Assembly: GCA_002085035.1 (NCBI GenBank)
Contig: MZGM01000001.1
Location: 1-43,778, forward strand
DNA length: 43,778 nucleotides
Reading direction: 5' to 3'
Source of the DNA: Candidatus Zhuqueibacterota bacterium 4484_219
Lineage (GTDB): Bacteria; Zhuqueibacterota; JdFR-76; 4484-219
The position numbers were made by a program, and so were the translations under genes. Shown here in pieces: positions 15,258-24,074 of the stretch. The notes below the pieces were generated by a model that was not told the origin of the DNA, ran no database searches, and saw only the letters and a program-made list of their open reading frames with translations. Within the stretch, counting starts at the first letter, position 1. Every line of letters begins with the position of its first letter.

Positions 15258-17486
15258 ATGCGAAAACTTGCAATTGTTTATCTTGTTTTATTTCTTTATT
15301 CGATTTCGGCTGTAGGTAATGAAAATAGGATAGCCAGAGAATCGCGTGCCAAAAGCCTGGGCGGAACCTTTATGACCGTCTATGATTCACCCACTAGCGC
15401 TCTTTGGAATCCTGCTGCGCTGGATTTGCTAAAACGACCAGTATTCGAAATCAATATCGGTCAGCTTTATGAATTTGATATTGTTTCCCTGTCTAATTAT
15501 TTTCCCGGGTTTGGTACTATCGGGCTTTCTTTAAGGAAATGGGAAACTAATCCCGCTACTGATTTATTTATGATTGGCTGGGGGAGATTTATTTCTTCCA
15601 GGTTAGCTATTGGTGTTAGTACTGGTTTATTCCAGTCCGAATCTAATTTTAATCCTCGGCTTAACGTTGGTCTTTTTTATCGTTTCTCGGAATCTCAACC
15701 AGCCTGGAAAATGCTTTCATTTGAAAACTTTAGTGTTGGGTTTTTTTTGCGAAATCTTCGCTTGAGAGAAAAAAATTTGACCGACGAGCAGCCTCGACTT
15801 TCTGCAAGTGTTCTCTACCGCAGCCCAGTTGATTGGCTTCGAATTTATGGCAGTTGTGAGATAGGCAAATCTATTCCTATATGGCATGGTGGATTAGAGT
15901 TAAAGATAACTAAATTTGTGTCTTTTCGAGTTGGAAACACTGATCTTAAATCGAGAATTTGGTTCTGGGGATTAGGAGTGGGTGTTAGTGATTGGCAGCT
16001 CAATTTGGTGTTTGATAGGACATCGGAAAAGCTACAGTTTTCTACAACTATTCCCTTTGGCATGCCGTTAGAAGAGAAAGCCCAAAAGTACTATCAACAG
16101 GGCATTGAGGATCTTAAACAGCGAAAACTGAAAGAGGCATTAAGAAATTTTGCATTAGCGCATGAACTTGTTCCCCGGGATGCTACTTACACCAATGCTT
16201 TTTATTTACTTAAGAAAAAGTTGGCTGTGCGTGAACTCGAGCTTCAAAAGGTGTTGGAACAAGCTAGTGCACTGGAAAAGCAAGGATATTTTTTTAGCGC
16301 AGCGTTGAAATATTCACAGTTATTGGAGCAATATCCTGAGCATGCTGCAAAGATACGAAGCCGTTTAGTTATGTTGCGTCCCAAGGTCAAATATGATATT
16401 CGCAGAATCTTAAATAAAGGCGAGGAGTTTTTCAACGCTGGAGATTATCTGCTTGCTCGGAAAATATTTCAAAAAATTCTTCTATTGGATAGTCAGAACA
16501 ACGAAGCAAAGGAGTACTTGCAGCGTTCAGAGCAGCTTGTACAGAAGCAGATAGAGGAACATTTTTATCGTGGTGTGGGATATTACAAGCAGCGTAATCT
16601 GGTACAGGCAGAGCAAGAATTTGCTACTGTTTTGCAGTTGGATTCTACCCATAAAGAAGCTCAACATTATCTGGAACAAACCAGAGCACAAAAAGATGAG
16701 CTTGAAAATCAAATTGCAGACCTTCTAAAAAAAGCTGAGAAGCTGGAAAAGCAACACGCATTTTTAGCTGCATTGAGGCACTACATAAAAGTTTTAAGGT
16801 TAGATTATGAGAATCAACAGGCGAAAGATGCTGTGGTGCGCCTACGTCCTAAAGTCAGACCAGACATCCAGTCGTTTTTAGTTCGTGCTAAACAAGCTCT
16901 TGCTCAAGAAAATTATGCCGCTGCCCAAAAATACTATGAGCAAGTTTTGCAAATAGTCCCGGATCAAATGGAGGCTCGAGCAGGGTTGTCGAAGGTTCAA
17001 AAGGAACGACGGGAGAAAAGTCGACAGCTTCTTACTCAAGGTAAAAAAATGGCTGCAGCAGGTAAATGGGAACAAGCAGTTCTTAAGTTTAAGCAAGCCC
17101 TTAACTATGATCCTACTTCTGCTACAGTTCGTAGCGAATTAGATAGTGCCCTTAGGCAAATCAATATTCAGGCTTTATTACGGCAGGGACTGGCGGAGCG
17201 TGACAAAGGTAATTACGTTCGGGCAATCAAGTTGTTCAACAAAGTTTTGGATCAGGATCCCCTTAATACCGAAGCGACTGAATATTTGGAAAAAACGCAG
17301 CGGGAGAAAAGTCGCAAAATCAGCAACTTATTGCAAGAAGGAATTAAATATTATTCTGCTGATAATTTTGTTCGGGCTATTGCTTGTTTTGATAAGTTAT
17401 TAGAAGTCGATCCCGAAAATCAGGTAGCGCAAGAGTACCTCAAGCGTGCACAGCAGAAGCAACGGGCGTTAGAAAAACTCCAGTGA
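15258..17486 (+). CDS. PorV-like outer-membrane barrel fused to a long TPR domain
   Basis: A 742-residue protein starting four bases after the cyclase stop. A signal peptide (MRKLAIVYLVLFLYSISAVG) precedes SRAKSLGGTFMTVYDSPTSALWNPAAL, the usual opening of PorV/UPF0164-type barrels, and alternating strands to about residue 270 (FGTIGLSLRKW, LAIGVSTGLF, LELKITKFVSFRVG). From about 275 to the end it is TPR, with units such as YYQQGIEDLKQRKLKEALRNF, HFYRGVGYYKQRNLVQAEQEF and LLRQGLAERDKGNYVRAIKLF. Inside it a block of about 156 residues is repeated, marked by LRPKVKYDI near 371 and LRPKVRPDI near 527. The barrel should sit in the outer membrane with the TPR in the periplasm. Coupling to the cyclase suggests the two act on the same process, which is an inference. 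Confidence 0.8.
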   Translation: MRKLAIVYLVLFLYSISAVGNENRIARESRAKSLGGTFMTVYDSPTSALWNPAALDLLKRPVFEINIGQLYEFDIVSLSNYFPGFGTIGLSLRKWETNPATDLFMIGWGRFISSRLAIGVSTGLFQSESNFNPRLNVGLFYRFSESQPAWKMLSFENFSVGFFLRNLRLREKNLTDEQPRLSASVLYRSPVDWLRIYGSCEIGKSIPIWHGGLELKITKFVSFRVGNTDLKSRIWFWGLGVGVSDWQLNLVFDRTSEKLQFSTTIPFGMPLEEKAQKYYQQGIEDLKQRKLKEALRNFALAHELVPRDATYTNAFYLLKKKLAVRELELQKVLEQASALEKQGYFFSAALKYSQLLEQYPEHAAKIRSRLVMLRPKVKYDIRRILNKGEEFFNAGDYLLARKIFQKILLLDSQNNEAKEYLQRSEQLVQKQIEEHFYRGVGYYKQRNLVQAEQEFATVLQLDSTHKEAQHYLEQTRAQKDELENQIADLLKKAEKLEKQHAFLAALRHYIKVLRLDYENQQAKDAVVRLRPKVRPDIQSFLVRAKQALAQENYAAAQKYYEQVLQIVPDQMEARAGLSKVQKERREKSRQLLTQGKKMAAAGKWEQAVLKFKQALNYDPTSATVRSELDSALRQINIQALLRQGLAERDKGNYVRAIKLFNKVLDQDPLNTEATEYLEKTQREKSRKISNLLQEGIKYYSADNFVRAIACFDKLLEVDPENQVAQEYLKRAQQKQRALEKLQ

Positions 17487-17499
17487 AAAATCAACACCT

Positions 17500-17898
17500 G
17501 TGAAACGAATTTTTCTACAAATCTGGCATATTGCTTCGCCAGCGGATCGAGTAATTATTATTGCTACTTTTCTATTAGCGAGTGGCAGCTTTTTTTTCTT
17601 CCGTTCGGGTAATGATGACAGAACCGAGGTTTGGATATCAGTAAATAATCGGCTGAAATATCGGGTTCTTTTGTCTCAGGATCGAGAATTGAGTGTTCAA
17701 GGGCAGCTTGGGGCAGTGCATATCCGAATTCAGGATAAAAAGGTGTGGGTGACGAAGTCAAGTTGTCCCCACAAGATTTGCATGCGGATGGGGAAAATCT
17801 CTAAAGCCGGGCAGATGATAGTCTGTGTGCCCAACCAAGTGGTTATTACTTTACGAAGTTGCCACAAAAATCTCAACCTTGATGTAATCACACGGTAA
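17500..17898 (+). CDS. NusG-domain-II (NGN-II like) membrane-anchored protein
   Basis: A 132-residue protein with one N-terminal membrane helix (RVIIIATFLLASGSFFFF) and an outer small beta domain of the NusG_II family: VHIRIQDKKVWVTKSSCPHKICMRMG, then ISKAGQMIVCVPNQVVI. The Cys pattern SSCPHKIC plus IVCVPN is the family signature. The biochemical role is unknown; in many bacteria it sits next to a Gx transporter, and it does so here (the TAA overlaps the next ATG by one base). GTG at 17500 follows the TPR gene by 13 bases. Confidence 0.85.
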   Translation: MKRIFLQIWHIASPADRVIIIATFLLASGSFFFFRSGNDDRTEVWISVNNRLKYRVLLSQDRELSVQGQLGAVHIRIQDKKVWVTKSSCPHKICMRMGKISKAGQMIVCVPNQVVITLRSCHKNLNLDVITR

Positions 17899-18458
17899 TG
17901 GATTTATTAACTGTAAACGAAGGTAAAGCGCTAAGTCGATTAGTAATCCTGGCGCTGCTGACTGCGGGGGGAGTTGGGTTATTTGTTTTTGAAAGTTTAC
18001 TTCCCCAACCGCTTCCCGGTGGTAAAATTGGTCTTTCCCAAGTCGCCACAATTTTTGCACTTTATCTTTTTGGTTTGCCCTCGGCTTTTGCGGTTATCTT
18101 AATGCGTATCTTTATTACTTCACTTTTGATGGGAACAATGCTTAATCCAATTTTTATCTTTGCCTTGGCGGGCGGAATTGTTTCGACCTTAACTATGGGA
18201 CTGGTACGAAGATATGTTGGTGCTATTACTATCTTGGGAAATAGTGTGTTAGGTGCATTAACTCACAACGCCACCCAGTTGGTTGTTGCCTATGTCGTTT
18301 ACATTCATCAAAGCGAAATTTTTTGGTTGTTGCCTTATCTGATTTTAATTTCATTGGCTGCTGGTTTAGGCATTGGTTTGGTTACCCGATTGCTTTTGGC
18401 ACGATATTTTGTAATGATTAGTCCACATTATTCTTTGGAGGCAGAGGGAAATGGCTAA
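17898..18458 (+). CDS. Gx transporter family protein (often labelled heptaprenyl diphosphate synthase component I)
   Basis: A 186-residue integral membrane protein with five or six helices: VILALLTAGGVGLFVFESLL, GLSQVATIFALYLFGLPSAF, LNPIFIFALAGGIVSTLTMG, SVLGALTHNATQLVVAYVVY and LLPYLILISLAAGLGIGLVT. PGGKIGLSQV and HNATQL match the family motifs. The old name as a prenyl synthase subunit is likely wrong; the fold resembles ECF-type substrate-binding membrane proteins. It is translationally linked to the NusG-II gene before it (TAATG), and its end overlaps dnaE by eight bases. The substrate is not known. Confidence 0.85.
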   Translation: MDLLTVNEGKALSRLVILALLTAGGVGLFVFESLLPQPLPGGKIGLSQVATIFALYLFGLPSAFAVILMRIFITSLLMGTMLNPIFIFALAGGIVSTLTMGLVRRYVGAITILGNSVLGALTHNATQLVVAYVVYIHQSEIFWLLPYLILISLAAGLGIGLVTRLLLARYFVMISPHYSLEAEGNG

Positions 18459-21400
18459 TTTTGTCCATCTTCACAATCATTCTCATTATAGTTTACTTGA
18501 TGGCGCCTGTCGAATCGATGATATGATCGGTATGGCTTTAGAAAATGATATGTCTGCTCTGGCGCTTACCGATCATGGTAATATGTTTGGTGCAATCGAG
18601 TTTTACACTAAAGCCCAGAGCGCTAATATTAAGCCAATTATTGGAGTTGAGGCTTACATTGCCCCTCAGAGCCGACTGAACAAGTCTGGACAAAAAGGAA
18701 AAGATACCTCGTATCATTTTTTACTTTTAGCTAAAGATTTCACCGGCTACAAGAATCTTTTGAAACTGGTAACAATCGGGTATTTAGAAGGATTTTATTA
18801 CAAGCCTCGCATCGACAGGGAGGTATTGAAACAGTTCCACGAGGGGTTAATCGGTCTTACCGCCTGTATTCATGGTGAAATACCAACGAAAATTATCCAG
18901 GGAGATTATCAATCCGCCAGGCAAACTGTGTTAGAATATCAAGAGATTTTTGGTGATGATTTTTATCTGGAAGTTCAAAATCATGGTATTCCAGAGGAAG
19001 AAACGGCTTTGGCCGGATTGAAAAAATTAAGCCGGGAATTGAACATTCCTTTAGTTGCTACTAATGATATTCATTATCTTAAACGTGAACATGCTATTCC
19101 TCACGATGTTTTGCTTTGCCTACAAACTGGCAAAGATTACGACGATCCTAACCGTTTGCGTTATGCTACTCAGGAGCTGTATTTCAAATCATCAGATGAA
19201 ATGTTTCAGTTGTTTTCCGATTTGACAGAAGCGGTTGAGAATACCCTGGAAGTAGCAGAAAAATGCAATCTTGAGCTCGAGTTTAACAAATTTCACCTAC
19301 CGCAGTATGAGCTCCCGGATGATGCTTCGGAACAAACTTTAGATGAATATTTAGAAAGATTGGCCTTAGAGGGGTTACGATGGCGTTACTCGGAAATTAC
19401 GCCCGAGATTGAACAACGGTTGCGAAATGAGTTGAATATTATCAAGCAGACGGGGTACGCTGGTTATTTTCTTATTGTCAAGGATTTTATTGATTATGCT
19501 CGCAAAAAAGGCATCCCGGTAGGTCCGGGGCGTGGTTCTGCAGCCGGGAGTTTAGTTGCCTATGCGTTAGGAATTACTAACATCGATCCACTAAGGTACA
19601 ATTTAATTTTTGAACGTTTTTTGAATCCTGAACGCATAACTTTACCAGATATTGATATCGATTTTTGCTACGAACGCCGAGAAAAAATTATTGATTATGT
19701 GAAGAAAAAATACGGCGATAAAAATGTTACTCAAATCATTACCTTTGGTACTATGGCTGCGCGAGCAGTGATTCGTGATGTAGGTCGTGTCTTAAAGATG
19801 AAATACAATGAAGTAGATCGTATCGCCAAGTTGATTCCTTTTGGCAAAAACTTGGATGAAGCAATTGCTCTTGTTCCGGAATTTAGACAATTGTCTGAAA
19901 GCGAGGACGAAACTTATCGCAAACTGATAGATTACTCGCGCGTACTGGAAGGATTAGCTCGCCACGCCTCTACTCACGCCGCCGGAGTAGTAATTGCTCC
20001 CGCAGAGCTTACCAATTTTGTGCCTCTGTACAAAACCAACCAAGGTGACGTTACTACCCAGTACGATATGAAATGCATCGAGAAGATCGGTCTGTTGAAG
20101 ATGGATTTCCTTGGCCTGCGCACTCTCACAGTAATTGACAACACTATTAAGTTGCTCAAGAAGCGAAATATCGAGATTGATATTGATAAAATTCCCCTGG
20201 ATGATGTCGACACTTATAAGCTGTTTTCTAATGGCGAGACAGTAGGAGTATTTCAATTTGAAAGTTCTGGCATGCGGGAATGTTTACGTAAGCTTAAACC
20301 AGAATGTATTGAAGACTTGATTGCCATGAATGCGCTTTTTCGCCCCGGCCCAATGGTTATGATTGATGATTTCATTGATCGCAAACACGGGCGTAAACCT
20401 ATTGAATATCTGCATCCCAGCCTGGAGCCTATTCTAAAAGAAACTTATGGTGTTATTGTTTACCAAGAACAAGTGATTCAGATTGCGAGCAAATTGGCCG
20501 GATTCAGTATGGGTGAGGCGGATGTGCTGAGGCGTGCTATGGGAAAGAAAAATCCAAAAGCAATGCAGCAACAGCTAAAACGATTTGTTGAAGGAGCTAA
20601 CAAAAATGGTATCCCCACCAATATTGCGGAAGAGATATTTGACCTTATGTCGCGTTTTGCTGGTTATGGTTTTAATAAGTCCCATGCTGCTGGCTATGCT
20701 CTGGTTGCCTATCAGACAGCTTATTTGAAGACACACTATCCTGCAGAATTCATGGCGGCTTCTTTTTCTAGTGAAATGGGTAATACGGATCGCATTATGG
20801 TACTCATGGAAGAGTGTCGAAGGATGGGGATTAAGGTATTACCTCCAGATGTAAATGAAAGTTTTACCAATTTTGTGGTTACTGAAGAAGGGATTCGTTT
20901 TGGCCTGGGCGCTATTAAGAATGTGGGGAAAGGAGCTATTGAATCTATTGTGCGAGCTCGTAAAAAACACGGCAAGTTCCAAACCATTTTCGACTTTGTT
21001 CAGCATCTAGACCTACGTCTGGTCAACCGCAAGGTGTTGGAAAGTTTAATTCAGGCCGGAGCAATGGATTCTTTACAAGGACATAGAGCACAATTGATGG
21101 CAGCAGTTGGAACTGCTATTAACTTTGCTCAAAGTCAACAAAGTGCATCCCTACGAAGACAGACTTCTATTTTTGATGTAGTAGAAGATAGTGGCAAGCG
21201 AAAAGTAGGTAAATATCCTGATTTACCAATAGTAGAACGATGGAGCCCATTTACTAAGTTAGCCAAAGAAAAAGAGCTGTTAGGGTTTTACATTTCGGGA
21301 CATCCATTAGCGAAATTTGAAGAGGAGTTGCAAGCCTTCTCCACGGTTTCTTTAGAAGCTCTTAATAGTCTCCAAGATGGTGCTTTGGTTAAAGTGGGCG

Positions 21401-21882
21401 GGATCATTACCTCTATCAAAACCCATCATGATCGGAACCAGAGAATAATGGCCTTTGTCAAACTGGAGGATTTCAGTGGTTCATGTGAAGTACTCGTGTT
21501 CTCAGATGCTTATGAAAAGAACCAAGGACTTATCAAGATAGATTCTATGGTGATGTTGATAGGACAGGTGTCTACACGTGAGAATGAAAATGCCAAAATT
21601 ATTTGTCGAGAAATACTTCCACTGACTGAAGCACGGGAACGATTTGCCAAAAACGTGTGCGTTAATCTTAATTTTGAAGACATAAATGATGAGATGTTGG
21701 GCAAAATCAAAAAATTAGTGCAAAAGAACAAAGGCGAATGTTTCTTTCTTATCCATTTGATCAACGGAGATCAGCGTGAGTGTTTGATTCGTTCCCAAAA
21801 GTTCCGTGTTTCTCCTCAGGAGAATTTTATTTCTCAGCTTCGCCAGATGTTGGGTAAACAAAATGTGTGGATTGAAGGATAG
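18451..21882 (+). CDS. dnaE: DNA polymerase III alpha subunit DnaE
   Basis: The replicative polymerase subunit, 1143 residues, a normal length for the DnaE1 type. The PHP domain is at residues about 1-200 (FVHLHNHSHYSLLDG, ALTDHGNMFGAIEFY, PIIGVEAYIA, VATNDIHYL), with the metal His and Asp residues apparently retained. The palm has PGRGSAAGSLVAYALG and LPDIDIDF (catalytic Asp pair near 400) and KMDFLGLRTL (third Asp near 551). VIVYQEQVIQIA and GYGFNKSHAAGYALVAYQTAY fit the fingers and tandem HhH region. The OB fold at about 975-1065 has VKVGGIITSIKTHHD, and the C-terminal tail is short. GAGGGAAATGG supplies the ribosome site. No frame problems were seen. Confidence 0.97.
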   Translation: MANFVHLHNHSHYSLLDGACRIDDMIGMALENDMSALALTDHGNMFGAIEFYTKAQSANIKPIIGVEAYIAPQSRLNKSGQKGKDTSYHFLLLAKDFTGYKNLLKLVTIGYLEGFYYKPRIDREVLKQFHEGLIGLTACIHGEIPTKIIQGDYQSARQTVLEYQEIFGDDFYLEVQNHGIPEEETALAGLKKLSRELNIPLVATNDIHYLKREHAIPHDVLLCLQTGKDYDDPNRLRYATQELYFKSSDEMFQLFSDLTEAVENTLEVAEKCNLELEFNKFHLPQYELPDDASEQTLDEYLERLALEGLRWRYSEITPEIEQRLRNELNIIKQTGYAGYFLIVKDFIDYARKKGIPVGPGRGSAAGSLVAYALGITNIDPLRYNLIFERFLNPERITLPDIDIDFCYERREKIIDYVKKKYGDKNVTQIITFGTMAARAVIRDVGRVLKMKYNEVDRIAKLIPFGKNLDEAIALVPEFRQLSESEDETYRKLIDYSRVLEGLARHASTHAAGVVIAPAELTNFVPLYKTNQGDVTTQYDMKCIEKIGLLKMDFLGLRTLTVIDNTIKLLKKRNIEIDIDKIPLDDVDTYKLFSNGETVGVFQFESSGMRECLRKLKPECIEDLIAMNALFRPGPMVMIDDFIDRKHGRKPIEYLHPSLEPILKETYGVIVYQEQVIQIASKLAGFSMGEADVLRRAMGKKNPKAMQQQLKRFVEGANKNGIPTNIAEEIFDLMSRFAGYGFNKSHAAGYALVAYQTAYLKTHYPAEFMAASFSSEMGNTDRIMVLMEECRRMGIKVLPPDVNESFTNFVVTEEGIRFGLGAIKNVGKGAIESIVRARKKHGKFQTIFDFVQHLDLRLVNRKVLESLIQAGAMDSLQGHRAQLMAAVGTAINFAQSQQSASLRRQTSIFDVVEDSGKRKVGKYPDLPIVERWSPFTKLAKEKELLGFYISGHPLAKFEEELQAFSTVSLEALNSLQDGALVKVGGIITSIKTHHDRNQRIMAFVKLEDFSGSCEVLVFSDAYEKNQGLIKIDSMVMLIGQVSTRENENAKIICREILPLTEARERFAKNVCVNLNFEDINDEMLGKIKKLVQKNKGECFFLIHLINGDQRECLIRSQKFRVSPQENFISQLRQMLGKQNVWIEG

Positions 21883-22054
21883 TAACAAATCGGATAAATT
21901 AATTTGCATCAAGTGTCCTAAAGCACGATTCCCTGATCCCAGAGAGCAGTGCTACAAATTCGGTGGTTTGATTTGTACCCTCGATAATTCCAACGTGGGT
22001 AAATACGAGAGGTGTAAATGGGGTTACACGCTACAGCAATTACAAAAGAACTAA
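21863..22054 (+). CDS. Small Cys-rich, putative zinc-binding protein
   Basis: 64 residues from the ATG inside the 3' end of dnaE (20-base overlap); a TTG at 21872 is an alternative. The core LICIKCPKARFPDPREQCYKFGG followed by LICTLDNSNVGKYERCKWGY carries Cys pairs arranged like a small zinc ribbon (CxxC, then C...C...C). I do not recognise a named family. The reading frame ends at TAA 22052, but a coding-like stretch continues in another frame right after it, so the true protein may be longer. Confidence 0.45.
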   Translation: MCGLKDSNKSDKLICIKCPKARFPDPREQCYKFGGLICTLDNSNVGKYERCKWGYTLQQLQKN

Positions 22055-22201
22055 TTTTTGTCATCTTAAGGATGTTTTTGCTGAACTGGGCGTTGAGTAC
22101 AAAAAGTGCTCCGCTACTTGGGCAGAGGAAAAGAAGTACATCGGAGGGGAGGCAGAAAACGTACAGCATTTGTAAAAAGATTGAAAGAAGCAGTAAAATA
22201 A
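22053..22201 (+). pseudogene. Coding-like fragment after the Cys-rich gene, two frames
   Basis: The text NFCHLKDVFAELGVEYKKCS, then ATWAEEKKYIGGEAENVQH, reads like a real helical protein but has no start codon. Its frame closes at 22175; adding one T to the TTT at 22169-22171 continues it as FVKRLKEAVK and a TAA at 22199. It may be the C-terminal part of the upstream Cys-rich protein, separated by a +1 shift near 22040-22055, or a separate decayed gene. No family is recognised. Confidence 0.35.
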
Positions 22202-22223
22202 TTATTTGAAAGGAGATGTACTT

Positions 22224-24014
22224 ATGCAACGCTGTTGGAGGTATGTGCTTTTATTTTTATTCATCAGCTTATTTTTTTATCATTCAGGTGCTTGTCAGCC
22301 TGGTTGCCCGCAGATTTATTATGATTTGACTATCAAAGAAGGGGATTGGCAGACTTTTTACGTGAATATTACCATCGCGCGTCCCCCTCACAATCGAGTA
22401 GTTTTCGTTATGCCAAGTTGGTCACCGGGAGGCTACATGTTGGGAGAGTATTCCAAATATGTTCGTCATGTACAGGCCAAAGATGCGGATGGCAAGCAGC
22501 TTACTACTTTGCAGGTTAATCCCAGTGCTTGGGAAGTATCGCTTCCAACAGCTAAAACCATGTGTTTTTCCTATGAGCTAAAAGTCAGTCCTCGGGGGTT
22601 CATGGGACGCAGCTTGACCGAAACCTATGCCCGGATTAATGGACCCTCTACCTACATGTATCTGAAAGGGGCTAAAGAAAAACCGGTCACTGTTACCTTC
22701 CATCTGCCTACGGGCTGGAAGATTGCTATTGGTCTGGAAGAATTCAAATTGCCTAACAGCTACTGGGCGCCGAATTATGATATTTTTGTTGATGCACCAG
22801 CGCTGTTAGGAAAATTTAAACAGTTCCAATTCGATGTTGCCGGCGTACCGCATATTGTGACTATTACCGGGGAGACAGATTTTGATCAGCAAAAATTTGT
22901 GGAGACAGTAAAGAGAATTGTCACTTATGAAACTCAGCAGCTTTTTAATGATATTCCCTACTCAAAATATGTGTTCATGTTCAATATCTATCCGGGCGAG
23001 CGCGGCGGGGGTGGTCTGGAACATCTAAATTCCACCACCATCGGTCTGGCAGGCGAAAAACTGAAAGTTGATCCTACCAGTGGGGCTAATGTTACTGCCC
23101 ACGAGTTTTTTCACCTCTGGAATGTAAAGCGCATTCGCCCCAAAGTGTTAGGCCCTTTTGATTACACCAAAGATGTACGTACCACTGCTCTATGGTTTTG
23201 TGAAGGTGTAACCTGTTATTATGCTGATTTAACTTGCTTGCGTACAGGCATCTGGAGCGTTGAAAAATTCTGGCAGAATCAAGCCAAACAAATTGCTCAA
23301 CATCAGGAAGCTTATGATCGACTTCAAACAAGTGTCGAAATGGCAAGTTGGAAGATTTGGGAAACCGGCTATGGCAGTGCAGGAGTGTCTTTCTATACTA
23401 AAGGCCAGATTTTGGCTTTATTATTGGATCTCCAGATTCGTGAAGTAACTGATAATCGACGTAGTTTAGATGATGTAATACGTTTTTTAAATTGTTGGTT
23501 TGCTAAATATGACGAGGGGTATGAAGAGAGAGATTTGCTCCGTGCAGTTAATTCAATTACCAATTCTGATTTTAGCCAATTTTTCGATCGTTACGTCAGT
23601 GGTACTGTTGAAATACCGTATGCTGATTTTTTGCAGCACGCTGGTCTCAAATTGCATCTGGAAAGCAAGAAAGTACCGGATATTGGAAGGCTGGTAATAA
23701 TGGGTCCCAAAAATCGTGTTTTTAACGTTGAAAAAGGCAGTCCTGTTGATGAAGTGGGTATTAAGCGTGGTGATTATTTACTTTCCATTGATGGGCAGAC
23801 GGTCAGTAGTCGTGAGGATATTGCTCGGGTAGTAAACTCTAAGGAAGAAGGCCAATCTGTGGCTATTGAGATTTTGCGTGGCGATAACAAATTAAATTTT
23901 GTGGTGCCTGTACGATTAAAAGACAAGGTGAATTGTCGGATCGATCAAGTTGCCCGACCTACTGAGAAGCAACAGCGCATCTATCAAGGTTTGATTGCAG
24001 GAACGACGGATTAA
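22224..24014 (+). CDS. M61 family (glycyl aminopeptidase-like) metallopeptidase with PDZ domain
   Basis: About 596 residues from the ATG at 22224, which is preferred over a TTG at 22206 because AAAGGAGA (22209-22216) lies at the right distance. Signal sequence CWRYVLLFLFISLFFYHSGA is followed by an M61 N-terminal beta domain (YDLTIKEGDWQTFYVNI, PSWSPGGYMLGEYSKYV). The catalytic block has GERGGGGLEHLNS, the zinc motif AHEFFHLWNVKRIRP near residue 293, and WFCEGVTCYYADL with the third ligand Glu. A PDZ domain lies at about 490-570 (KGSPVDEVGIKRGDYLLSID). Family members cleave N-terminal Gly or Ala residues; this one should work outside the inner membrane. Its true substrate is unknown. Confidence 0.92.
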   Translation: MQRCWRYVLLFLFISLFFYHSGACQPGCPQIYYDLTIKEGDWQTFYVNITIARPPHNRVVFVMPSWSPGGYMLGEYSKYVRHVQAKDADGKQLTTLQVNPSAWEVSLPTAKTMCFSYELKVSPRGFMGRSLTETYARINGPSTYMYLKGAKEKPVTVTFHLPTGWKIAIGLEEFKLPNSYWAPNYDIFVDAPALLGKFKQFQFDVAGVPHIVTITGETDFDQQKFVETVKRIVTYETQQLFNDIPYSKYVFMFNIYPGERGGGGLEHLNSTTIGLAGEKLKVDPTSGANVTAHEFFHLWNVKRIRPKVLGPFDYTKDVRTTALWFCEGVTCYYADLTCLRTGIWSVEKFWQNQAKQIAQHQEAYDRLQTSVEMASWKIWETGYGSAGVSFYTKGQILALLLDLQIREVTDNRRSLDDVIRFLNCWFAKYDEGYEERDLLRAVNSITNSDFSQFFDRYVSGTVEIPYADFLQHAGLKLHLESKKVPDIGRLVIMGPKNRVFNVEKGSPVDEVGIKRGDYLLSIDGQTVSSREDIARVVNSKEEGQSVAIEILRGDNKLNFVVPVRLKDKVNCRIDQVARPTEKQQRIYQGLIAGTTD

Positions 24015-24020
24015 TTACCG

Positions 24021-24053
24021 ATGTGATCATCACCTCAAGAGCGACGATCACAT
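24021..24053 (+). other. Stem-loop between the M61 gene and rlmH
   Basis: ATGTGATCATC and GACGATCACAT pair over 11 positions with one mismatch around the loop ACCTCAAGAGC. There is no T run after it. The loop shares CTCAA and GC with the hairpin at 6299-6333, and both sit within a few bases of a stop codon. Confidence 0.45.
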
Positions 24054-24074
24054 ATTAGTGATAGAAGATTTCGC

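Noticed and set aside
22018..22209. A 63-codon frame with KELIFVILRMFLLNWALS, resembling a small membrane protein
   Set aside because: A neighbouring frame over the same bases reads as a more protein-like charged helix; the start has no ribosome site.
24021..24053. A CRP-like binding site, TGTGA...TCACA, which would fit with the cyclase
   Set aside because: The half-sites are separated by far more than six bases and lie directly after a stop codon; the geometry is that of an RNA hairpin.
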